The notes under the pieces were generated by a model. That model did no database searches and was not told the origin of the DNA. It saw only the letters and a list, made by a program, of their open reading frames with translations. Below are positions 57,079 to 64,000 of a DNA stretch of 64,000 nt, one piece after another. Every line of letters begins with the position of its first letter. The stretch's first letter is position 1. A program made the translations under genes and the position numbers. Source of the stretch: JACDAN01 sp963802375 (GTDB lineage: Bacteria > Actinomycetota > Thermoleophilia > Gaiellales > Gaiellaceae); assembly GCA_963802375.1 (NCBI GenBank), contig CAWDIJ010000001.1, forward strand, positions 53,541 to 117,540, in the 5' to 3' direction.

Positions 57079-57510
57079 ACAATCACATCACCGGCGCGGA
57101 ACGTAGCCGCGTCCAGCGGACCGACGACAGTTGCCGTTGGCGGGCCACCAGCCTGAATGCTGATCGGGGTCGAGAACGTGGAATGCGAACCATCCGACAC
57201 GGTCAGTCGCACCGTGTACTGGCCGGCGGCAGTGTAGGTGTGGACCGGGTTGGCATCCGTGGAGAGAGGACTGCCGTCGCCGAAGTCCCACGAGTAGGTA
57301 AGGGGCTCGCCCTCGGGATCGTTCGAGCCGGCGCTCGAGAAGCTGACCACGAGCGGCAGCGAGCCGGAAGTCGGGCTCGCTGCAGCCACGGCGATCGGCG
57401 CCGGGTTGGACTGCAGATAGCGGATGCGGCGGACCTTGCTGACACCGAAGGAACCGGTTATGTCCGAGTAACCGAGGTCGATGTAGAAAAGCGAGCCGTC
57501 CGAACTTCCG
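57075..57510 (-). CDS. PKD-domain segment of the giant protein
   Basis: A segment of about 140 residues starting in the frame after SDGSLFYIDLGYSDITG (the true end of the sugar dehydrogenase domain) and passing through QSNPAPIAVAAASPTSG into a classical PKD domain: VVSFSSAGSNDPEGEPLTYSWDFGDGSP, VHTYTAAGQYTVRLTVSDG. It closes with a stop near 57075 caused by a frame slip. PKD domains are beta-sandwich spacers of surface proteins. Confidence 0.65.
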
Positions 57511-59053
57511 TCAGGTAGACGATGTCGCCAGTGGGGCCGTCTGGCTGTCCGCTGGCGGGCTCGAAGTTGAAGACGCCGGTGACATTGCCATCCGCGTCGA
57601 AGGTCAGCCGCTTGATCCAGTTCTGCGCGTAGTCACCGAAGAAGTAACTGCCCTGCAGCGAGGCCGGGAACTGCGTTCCGTGGTAGACGAAGCCGCCAGT
57701 GACAGAGGCGTCGCGGGAGTTGTGCTCGTAGTCGTACAGCGGACTGGTGCACGGGGACGCACACGGCCCTTCACTGTTCGGCCAGCCGAAATTGGCGCCG
57801 CGAACACCGAGATTCACCTCTTCGTTCGACGTGGCGACGTTGCCGCCGACGTCACCGACGAACAAGCGGCCAGTCGGGCTGTCGTAGTAAGCGCGGAAGG
57901 GGTTGCGCAGACCGCGAGCCCAGACTGAGTCCCAGTTGGGACCGGCTCCGTCATGGAAAGGATTGTCGGTCGGAACTGTACCGTCGCGGTTGATGCGGTG
58001 GATCTTGCCGCGCGGGTTGGTGAGGTCTTGCGCCGGCGACCCGGCGAAATGGTCACCGGTCGTAAAGAGTATTTTTCCGTCGTTGGCAAACGTGATGCCG
58101 CCGCCGTGATGCTCGTCTTGGGCATTCCCCGGGTCCTCGTAAAGCACGAGCTCACTACCCGGAATCGTGCCCGTGCTGCTGGCGTTGGCTGTGAATCGCG
58201 ACAGCCGGTCATGGTCGCCGTTGCCATTATTGAACGTGTAGAAAATGTAGTAAAAGTGGTTGGCGGCGTAGTTTGGATCAAGTGCCAAATCGAATATTCC
58301 CTGCTGAATTTGGTTTAGCTGGCCGAGGTTGCTGAGCTGGAGCAAGGGGGTCGGATCGGGCGTGACGTACGGCGGCGGCACGATCTTGATCTTGCCGCGT
58401 AGTTCTGCCACGAGCATGCGGCCGTCAGGGAGGAATTTCATGGCTGTCGGGAGATCAAAGCCAGTGGCCAAGACTTCGTTCTGGAAGAAATCACTGTTGA
58501 CCACATTGGCGTTCACGGGTGTCGCGACCTTCACGTTGCCGGAGCTGTCACGAGCTCGTGCCGTGATGGTATGGGCGCCGTTGGTGTAGGTCCGAGTGTC
58601 CCAGTTGGCACCGTAGGGCGCCTCGACGTCCTCCGGCCCAACGGCCAAACCATCGACGAAGAAACGAACGCCTGCCACACCGACGTCGTCGTCGGCATCG
58701 GCGGTAATCGTGACGCTACCGCCAACCTGGGCATTGTTTGCCGGGAAGGTGATCGCAACAGTGGGGGCAGACGGGTCGGTCGAGCCGGCCGCCAGCGGCG
58801 TACTCATGTCGCTTTGGATGTCACCTTGTGCCAACGTGCGCTTGTAGATCCTCAAGTCATCGAGACTGCCGTTGAAGAACTGGCTCGGGCGGACGTCCGA
58901 ACCCATGTAGAGCAATGTGTCACGTGGCGTGAACGTCGTGGCGCCAATCGAGGGGCTGCTTACCAGATTGCCGTCGAGGTAGAAGCGCACCAACGACCCG
59001 TCGAAGGTGACAGCCAGGTGGCTCCATCGACCGAGCGCCAAGGCGCTGCCCAT
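57458..59053 (-). CDS. LamG / Ig-like / PQQ-type sugar dehydrogenase segment
   Basis: A 531-residue open segment. It starts in a LamG domain (GRWSHLAVTFDGSLVRFYLDG..LDDLRIYKR), continues with an Ig-like domain (TVAITFPANNAQVGGSVTI) and then the sugar dehydrogenase beta-propeller (GSDH): LATGFDLPTAMKFLPDGRMLVAELRGKI, GIFDLALDPNYAANHFYYIFY, DEHHGGGITFANDGKILFTTGDH, WARGLRNPFRAYYDSPTGRLFVGDVG, NFGWPNSEGPC. The propeller binds PQQ and oxidises sugars in the Glucose/Sorbosone dehydrogenase family. The last ~15 residues are out of frame after 57515. Confidence 0.8.
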   Translation of the reverse strand: MGSALALGRWSHLAVTFDGSLVRFYLDGNLVSSPSIGATTFTPRDTLLYMGSDVRPSQFFNGSLDDLRIYKRTLAQGDIQSDMSTPLAAGSTDPSAPTVAITFPANNAQVGGSVTITADADDDVGVAGVRFFVDGLAVGPEDVEAPYGANWDTRTYTNGAHTITARARDSSGNVKVATPVNANVVNSDFFQNEVLATGFDLPTAMKFLPDGRMLVAELRGKIKIVPPPYVTPDPTPLLQLSNLGQLNQIQQGIFDLALDPNYAANHFYYIFYTFNNGNGDHDRLSRFTANASSTGTIPGSELVLYEDPGNAQDEHHGGGITFANDGKILFTTGDHFAGSPAQDLTNPRGKIHRINRDGTVPTDNPFHDGAGPNWDSVWARGLRNPFRAYYDSPTGRLFVGDVGGNVATSNEEVNLGVRGANFGWPNSEGPCASPCTSPLYDYEHNSRDASVTGGFVYHGTQFPASLQGSYFFGDYAQNWIKRLTFDADGNVTGVFNFEPASGQPDGPTGDIVYLTEVRTARFSTSTSVTRT

Positions 59054-59099
59054 CGACGCCGACTCAGGCCCGGCGGCCGTGCCGACGATGAAGACCGTA

Positions 59100-59708
59100 C
59101 CCTTCCATTGCCCTGCAGCTCCAAGCCGTATTGGTAGTAGGGAGTGGTCATGCCGGCATTCCAGAACTTGCCGAACAGAACCTGGTCCCCACTACCACCC
59201 AACGGGTTGACCCAGGTGGACACGGTGAGGGCGTTGCCCGAGACATTAGCGTCGGCGAATTGAGAACCGAGAGAAAATCGTCGACGCCATCGAGACGGAT
59301 ACCGCTCCCGTACTTGCCGACCGCCCAAACCGGGGCGTTCTGGAAAGTCGCGGTATTCCCGTTTCCAGTAGCGTCTGTCGTAGTAGTACCCTGCCCTTCG
59401 TTGAAGTTCCAGCCCGCCATGAGATTGGCCGGAAGGGGCGGGGTTGTCGGGTTATTCACTGTCACGCTGAGGACACTGCTCGTGAGGCCGAAGTTGCCAG
59501 TAGTGTCACGAGCCCGGGCTGACAGATTGTGCTGACCGTTCGAACTGGTCGTGGTGTTCCACTGAACTGAGTAAGGGGCCGTAGCATCCAGTCCGATGCT
59601 TACGCCATCCAAAAGGAAGTCCACTTCAGCGACACCCACATCGTCCGTCGCATTAGCCGCGACCGTCACCACGCCGGACACCGTCGAACCCGCTGACGGC
59701 GCGGTCAT
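59100..59708 (-). CDS. Ig-like plus LamG segment of the giant protein
   Basis: An Ig-like domain (VTVAANATDDVGVAEVDFLLDG, ARDTTGNFGLTSSVLSVTV) followed by the first half of a LamG domain (LMAGWNFNEGQGTTTTDATG, KYGSGIRLDGVDDFLSV). The frame shifts near 59270, where the domain continues in another frame with VSGNALTVSTWVNPLGGSGD and FGKFWNAGMTTPYYQYGLEL, and shifts again near 59100 into the next segment. Confidence 0.65.
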
Positions 59709-60979
59709 CGAGGCCGAGGGTGGCTGAGTATCAGACGTTGGGGTGGTGGCACCGCCGGCGCAGTCTGGGCGGATTCATTACCGGCAGAGTCGATCGCGCT
59801 CACGGCGTAGCTGTAGGTGGTACTGGGCGTCAGTCCGGTGTTTGCCCAGGGCGTGACCGGGGAGGTGGTGATCAGGTCGTCGTCACGGTAGATCCTGTAG
59901 CCGGTGACGCCGACATCATCAGTGCTGGTGATCCAAGAGAGCCTGATTTCAGTGGGCGAAACCACCTGTGTAACCAAGTTCGCCGGTACGCTCGGAGCAG
60001 TCGTATCCGGCCGCGTGCTTACATTCACGCTGGCAGATTCCGCCGAGTTGTTCCCCGCGGCATCGTGGGCGCTCACGGTATATGCGTAGCTCGTGTTTAC
60101 CGCTAGCCCCCCGTCTTGGAGCGACGTCGTCGTGCTCGTGCCCACCTGGACACCGTCACGGAACACGTTGTAGCCCGTCACCCCTACATCGTCGTCCGAC
60201 GCCGTCCACGACAACTCGATCTGCGAGATCGACGTCCCGACACCGCTCAAACCCATCGGCACACCCGGCGCGGTCGTGTCCGGCACATCCTCCGTCGTCG
60301 CCTGGGCGACTGCCGAATATCCGCCGAAGTTGCCGGCCCCATCCCTCGCCCGGACTCGGTAGCGATACACAGTGGACGGCGTCAGCCCGGTATCGGCGTA
60401 GCTCGTGCCGGTCACGGGCGAAACCAGCGCAAAGTTCGCACAACTCGCACCCTGGCAGCGCTCCACCTGATACCCGGTCACACCGACATCGTCGGTACTC
60501 GCGCTCCACGCGAGATCGACTTGCGTACTCGAAGCCGTCGCGGCCGTCAGGTTTGCCGGTGTGGCCGGCGGCGTGGTATCCACTCCGGCATCTGCCCTTG
60601 CGACCTCGAGCACAACGGAGTCCCAGTACGGGTTTGGGCTCGAGTCCGTCGAGTAGCCCATCCTGGCAACTAGGCCGTTCACGGCCGCTTGGTTCCAGGT
60701 TGGAAGCGTCGCCGCCACGACCCCGCTCTTGTACTGGAGGCCTGTCTGGCTCATGTCACCGCTAAAGACGACTGTCTCTGTCGCTCCGTCGAAAGCGCTC
60801 GTCTTGCCGTTGTCGGCAGGGTTCCCGCCGCGTGATAGGCCAGAACCATCGAGACATCGCGGATGCACGTCTCGGCCGTGTTCTGGAGGCCGACCTCGAG
60901 GTAGCTGGTGCCGCTGTTTGCCTGCTGACGGACATAATCGGCGGTCGAGGTCATCGGTACGTCGTCGAGTCGTTGCCAC
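59705..60979 (-). CDS. FN3 triplet segment of the giant protein
   Basis: A 424-residue open segment with about three fibronectin type III domains, each introduced by DTTAP(G/S)VP and carrying DDVGVTGY plus YRYRVRARDGAGN or YAYTVSAHDAAGN. The first about 60 residues belong to the end of the upstream LamG-like domain in a different frame. The FN3 units differ from those in the tandem array and one retains the CQGASCANF loop. Shifts at about 60810 and 59745 bound it. Confidence 0.7.
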   Translation of the reverse strand: MATTRRRTDDLDRRLCPSAGKQRHQLPRGRPPEHGRDVHPRCLDGSGLSRGGNPADNGKTSAFDGATETVVFSGDMSQTGLQYKSGVVAATLPTWNQAAVNGLVARMGYSTDSSPNPYWDSVVLEVARADAGVDTTPPATPANLTAATASSTQVDLAWSASTDDVGVTGYQVERCQGASCANFALVSPVTGTSYADTGLTPSTVYRYRVRARDGAGNFGGYSAVAQATTEDVPDTTAPGVPMGLSGVGTSISQIELSWTASDDDVGVTGYNVFRDGVQVGTSTTTSLQDGGLAVNTSYAYTVSAHDAAGNNSAESASVNVSTRPDTTAPSVPANLVTQVVSPTEIRLSWITSTDDVGVTGYRIYRDDDLITTSPVTPWANTGLTPSTTYSYAVSAIDSAGNESAQTAPAVPPPQRLILSHPRPR

Positions 60980-61512
60980 GAGTTGGCGTCGATCACCGTT
61001 CCGTCGTGGTTGCGGAAGTTGGCGGCGCCGGACGACGTCCCCATCGAGTCGGGGAGGAGCCGCACGATGCGGCTATCCGCCAGGGGGTATGCGGCCGGCT
61101 GCTGAGCGACGAGGATGTCGTCGTAGTTTGCGGTGTAGACGCTCGCGTTTGCGGTGGCGCCCATTCCGAACCCGGTGGCGGTCGCCGGCGTTGCACTTCG
61201 AGAGGCTTGCGTCTGCGTTACGCCGTCGACGCGCCAGTCGCCGAGGTGGAGGTTCCCACTCAGGTCGTAACGAAGGTCGATCATGTACCAGGTCGCGGCG
61301 CTGATCGTGGTCGCCGACGTCGCGGTCGAGGTCCCGAGAACCAGCTGGAGCCGCTGAGAACTCGCGTTGTACCTGAAGAGCAGATCGGTGCCCGAATCGA
61401 TGTACGCCAAGTTCGAGGTCGCTGTGGGCAGCGAGGCGAGGCGCACGGCGAAGCGGGCGACGACGACACTCGACGCCGTGACCGACCGCAACGCCCGCAC
61501 AGTCGATGGCAT
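60751..61512 (-). CDS. LamG/concanavalin-like segment of the giant protein
   Basis: A 253-residue open segment forming a beta-jelly-roll: VVARFAVRLASLPTATSNLAYI, LLFRYNASSQRLQLVLGTS, TWYMIDLRYDLSGNLHLGDWRVDG, ASVYTANYDDILV and IVRLLPDSMGTSSGAANFRN. A Thr/Ser-rich surface suggests carbohydrate or polymer binding. Overlaps at both ends reflect frame changes, not separate genes. Confidence 0.65.
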   Translation of the reverse strand: MPSTVRALRSVTASSVVVARFAVRLASLPTATSNLAYIDSGTDLLFRYNASSQRLQLVLGTSTATSATTISAATWYMIDLRYDLSGNLHLGDWRVDGVTQTQASRSATPATATGFGMGATANASVYTANYDDILVAQQPAAYPLADSRIVRLLPDSMGTSSGAANFRNHDGTVIDANSWQRLDDVPMTSTADYVRQQANSGTSYLEVGLQNTAETCIRDVSMVLAYHAAGTLPTTARRALSTERQRQSSLAVT

Positions 61513-61649
61513 TGCTCGCGTCGGCGATCCGGAGCGAGAACGCGCCGCTGCGGACGATGGTGTTGTCGGCCGTTGGGGTACCCGTCAGGCTCGAGAAGAT
61601 GCCGCCGCCCGCCGTCGCGACAACGCCGTGCTCGATACCAGTGAGCCAG

Positions 61650-63690
61650 GCGGACGAGGAGCGCAAGCAGAGTGTGGCCCCCTGCGTGGTCGCGCTCTGC
61701 ACGCTCGAGTAGTCGCTCAGGTTTCCGGCCGCATCCGCCGCCCGCACCCGGTAGCTGTAGCTGGTCGCCGCCTGCAAACCGGTGTCGTTCAACGCGGCAC
61801 CCAGCCGTAGTCGCGACCTGGACGAAGTTGCGAACAGCCCGCATCCTGGCAGCGCTCCACCCGGTAGCCGGTCACCCCGGTGTTGTCCGTCGACGCCGCC
61901 CAGCCAAGGTTGATCTGGCCCGCCGACACCGCCGTCGCCGCCAAGCCCGACGGCACCGTCGGCGCCTGCGTGTCCCAGCGTCGTCGGCATGGTATCGATC
62001 GCCGTGTAGCCGCTCAGGTTGCCGGCAGCGTCGGCGGCGCGCACGCGGTAGCGGTACGTCGTGGCCGCCAAGAGGCCGGCGTCGCTGTAGCTCGCCGCTG
62101 TCGGGGTTGCCACCTGGACGAAGTTCGTACACGCCGCGCCCTGGCAGCGCTCGACCCGGTAGCCCGCGAGGCGCGACGTTGTCCGTCGACGCCGTCCAGG
62201 CGAGGTCGACTGGCTCTGGGGAGGCCGGCGGTCGCCGTCAGGCCAGTCGGTACCGTCGGCGCTTGCGTGTCCGGCGTCGTCGCGCTTCTGGGATCGCCGT
62301 GTAGCCGCTCAGGTTGCCGGCAGCGTCGGCGGTACGGACGCGGTAGCGGTAGGTCGTCGCCGTCGTGGAGTCCGATGTCGTTGTAGGTGGTGCCGGTCGG
62401 GGTGCCACCTGGACGAAGGTCGTACAGGTCGCGCCCTGGCAGCGCTCGACCCGGTAGTTCTGCCACTGCGACGTTGTCGCTCGAGCCGGTCCACGCGAGG
62501 TCGATCTGGGTTCCCGGACACGGCCGTCGCTGAAAGGCCCGTCGGGTCTTGTGGGCGGCTGGGGTATCCGTCGTCGCCGCGTTCTCGATCGCCGAGTAGC
62601 CGCTCAGGTTGCCGGCCGCATCGGCGGCGCGCACGCGGTAGCGATAGGTCGTCGCTGTCGTGAGGTCCGGTGCCGTTGAACGTCGTCCGGTCGGGGTGGC
62701 GAGCTGTACAAAGGTCGTGCAGGTCGCGCCCTGACAGCGTTCGACCCGGTAGCCGGTCACGCAACGTTGTCGGTGGCGCCGACCAGAGAGGTTGATCTGG
62801 CTCGGGGAGACCGCCGTCGCGCCGTAAGGCCGGTAGGGTCCGTCGGCGCGTGCGTGTCCGGCGTCGTCGCATTCTGCGATGGGCCGTGTAGCCGCTCAGA
62901 TTGCCGGCGGCGTCGGCCGCGCGGACGCGGTAGCGATAGGTCGTAGCCGCGTGAGTCCGGTGTCGTTGTAGGTGGTGCCGGTCGGGGTGGCGATCTGGGC
63001 GAAGGTCGTGCAGGTGGCGCCCTGACAGCGCTCGACCCGGTAGCCGGTGACAGCGACGTTGTCGGTGGAGGCCGACCAGGCAAGGTTGATCTGGGTCCCG
63101 GCGGCGGCAGTCGCCGAGAGGCCCGTCGGTGCGGTCGGCGGCGTCGTGTCCGCGTCGCCGCGTTCTCGATCGGCCGTGTAGCCGCTCAGGTTGCCGGCGG
63201 CATCGGCTGCGCGTACGCGGTAGCGATAGGTGCGTTGCGGTCGTGAGTCCGGTGTCGTTGTAGGTGGTGCCGGTCGGGGTCGCGACTTGGACGAAGGTCG
63301 TGCAGGTGGCGCCCTGGCAGCGCTCGACCCGGTAGCCGGTGACAGCGACGTTGTCGGTGGACGCCGACCAGAAAGATTGATCTGCTCGCGGTTCCCGCGG
63401 TCGCGGTAGCCAGGTCGGGGCCGTCGGCGCCTGCGTGTCCGGCGTCGTCGCGTTTGGATCGCCTGTAGCCGCTGAGGTTGCCGGCGGCGTCGGTCGCGCG
63501 ACGCGGTAGCGATAGGTCGTAGCCGCGCTGAGGCCCGCGCCGTTGTAGGTGGTCCCGGTCGGGGTCGCGATTTGGCGAAGGTCGTGCAGGTGGCGCCCGG
63601 CAGCGCTCGACCCGGTAGCCGGTGACAGCGACGTTGTCGGTGGATGCCGTCCAGGAAAGATTGACCTGGCTCTGCGCGCCGCGGTCGCGG
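61650..63690 (-). repeat. tandem FN3 repeat array, period about 291 bp
   Basis: About seven near-identical FN3 units. A shared marker (CTGGCAGCGCTCGACCCGG on the plus strand) recurs at about 61850, 62140, 62435, 62733, 63023, 63315 and 63597, spacing 282-298 bases. Each unit encodes WTASTDNVAVTGYRVERCQG and YRYRVRAADAAGNLSGYS. Nearly every unit carries its own single-base insertion or deletion, so no frame stays open. Confidence 0.8.
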
Positions 63691-64000
63691 TCAGGCCCGC
63701 GGGTCGGTCGGCGGGGTCGTGTCGGGCGGGCCGAGACGCCGATCGGCATATTCATGTCCGTCTGCAGCTCGTTGCGCGCTCAGCGCCCTGTTGTAGATGC
63801 GCACCTCGTCGATGCGACCGACGAAGTGCTGCCCGTAGAGTGCGTCGCCGCCGATCGTCCAGCGCGCCCGTCGAGGTGGCGATCTGCATAGAGCACCGGT
63901 CGGCTCCGCGACCTGCAAGCCGTTCACGTAGAGGCGCAGGGTCGCGCCGTCGAAAGTAGCGGCGAGGTGGGACCACACGCTCAAAGGCAGCGCCGAGGTT
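63691..64000 (-). CDS. LamG segment at the window edge (partial)
   Basis: The most N-terminal part visible: SVWSHLAATFDGATLRLYVNGLQVAEP and VGRIDEVRIYNRALSA are the last strands of a LamG domain, leading through a DTTPPTDP linker into the FN3 array. The domain begins beyond base 64000. A small frame slip near 63725 breaks the linker. Confidence 0.65.
   Translation of the reverse strand, partial: TSALPLSVWSHLAATFDGATLRLYVNGLQVAEPTGALCRSPPRRARWTIGGDALYGQHFVGRIDEVRIYNRALSAQRAADGHEYADRRLGPPDTTPPTDPRA

Larger units (their letters stand above)
55933..64000 (-). pseudogene. giant multidomain surface protein, broken by indels, runs off window
   Basis: The last 8 kb reads as one minus-strand coding unit whose domains continue across frame changes. 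In protein order: LamG (partial), about seven tandem FN3 repeats, a LamG/concanavalin-like domain, about three FN3 repeats, an Ig-like plus LamG pair, an Ig-like domain, a PQQ-type sugar dehydrogenase, PKD and a final LamG ending at 55933. Frame changes are evident near 57078, 57510, 59100, 59270, 59745, 60810 and 61480, and repeatedly beyond. The parts are listed separately. It may be an intact gene with sequence errors or a decaying one. Confidence 0.75.

Noticed and set aside
61650..63690. Regular repeats that might be a CRISPR array
   Set aside because: The period of about 291 bases, near-complete similarity of whole units and coding sense (FN3 domains) exclude repeat-spacer structure; no cas genes are present.

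Overview
The window is high-GC bacterial DNA with frequent GTG/TTG starts, 1-4 nt gene overlaps and dense antisense open frames. Gene content (a PspA-PspAA-PspAB-HtpX envelope-stress locus, a LigD-type polymerase beside an ATP-dependent DNA ligase, DUF4383 and DUF1932 proteins, collagen-like and CRTAC1 secreted proteins, single-NBD sugar ABC transporter) points to an actinobacterium, most likely of the class Thermoleophilia (Gaiellales/Solirubrobacterales). That placement is inference from gene content, not a computed phylogeny.

Layout. 1-4.6 kb: 5' end of gamma-glutamyltransferase, a secreted trypsin-like protease, a small secreted protein, tRNA-Ala and a collagen-like secreted protein. 4.9-6.5 kb: a sulfite-oxidase-like / FAD reductase / DUF6510 cassette. 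6.5-14.1 kb: M28 peptidase, two tandem AlkZ-like glycosylases, a threonine-dehydratase-like enzyme, cupins, a DUF1932 dehydrogenase with an MBL hydrolase, then pspA-pspAA-cupin. 14.2-15.7 kb: pspAB and htpX on the other strand. 15.6-20.4 kb: two polytopic membrane proteins, a lipoprotein cytochrome c and serS. 20.5-32.1 kb: a minus-strand pentose-type sugar operon of ten genes (binding protein, ABC ATPase, permease, CRTAC1 lipoprotein, vanadium haloperoxidase-like lipoprotein, two Gfo/Idh/MocA dehydrogenases, TIM-barrel isomerase, GlcG/HbpS-like protein, xylulokinase). Every junction after the ATPase is a 4-nt overlap.

32.2-46.5 kb: tRNA-Ser(TGA), small membrane proteins, flavin reductase, HAD phosphatase, O-methyltransferase, fabF, TetR and Usp genes, DNA ligase, an auto-regulated XRE repressor next to a frameshifted LigD polymerase, a small His/Cys-motif secreted protein, three further tRNA-Ser genes, a second cytochrome c and an MFS-cNMP fusion. 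With serS, all four tRNA-Ser isoacceptors expected to read UCN/AGY lie in this window. 46.6-53.8 kb: galactose-oxidase-like protein, GYD protein, a decayed tRNA-Val copy, a second trypsin-like protease, a paralogue of the His/Cys-motif protein, intact tRNA-Val, two small exported or anchored proteins and two response regulators, one with a degenerate receiver.

53.8-55.7 kb holds the most unusual item: a short peptide with an exact lasso-type leader signature (YxxPxLxxxGxxxxxT), a divergently transcribed HPr-kinase-like gene of the kind found in lasso peptide loci, and the C-terminal third of an asparagine-synthetase-like lasso cyclase. The kinase carries a 1-nt frameshift, the cyclase is truncated, and no B1/B2 leader-peptidase genes are visible, so this looks like a reduced or decaying RiPP locus. 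55.9-64.0 kb is one giant surface protein (LamG, FN3 tandem array, LamG, PQQ-type sugar dehydrogenase, PKD, LamG) read on the minus strand and broken by many single-base indels. It runs off the right edge. Because isolated 1-nt shifts also hit other genes (41.54, 54.89 kb), some of these breaks may be consensus errors rather than true mutations.
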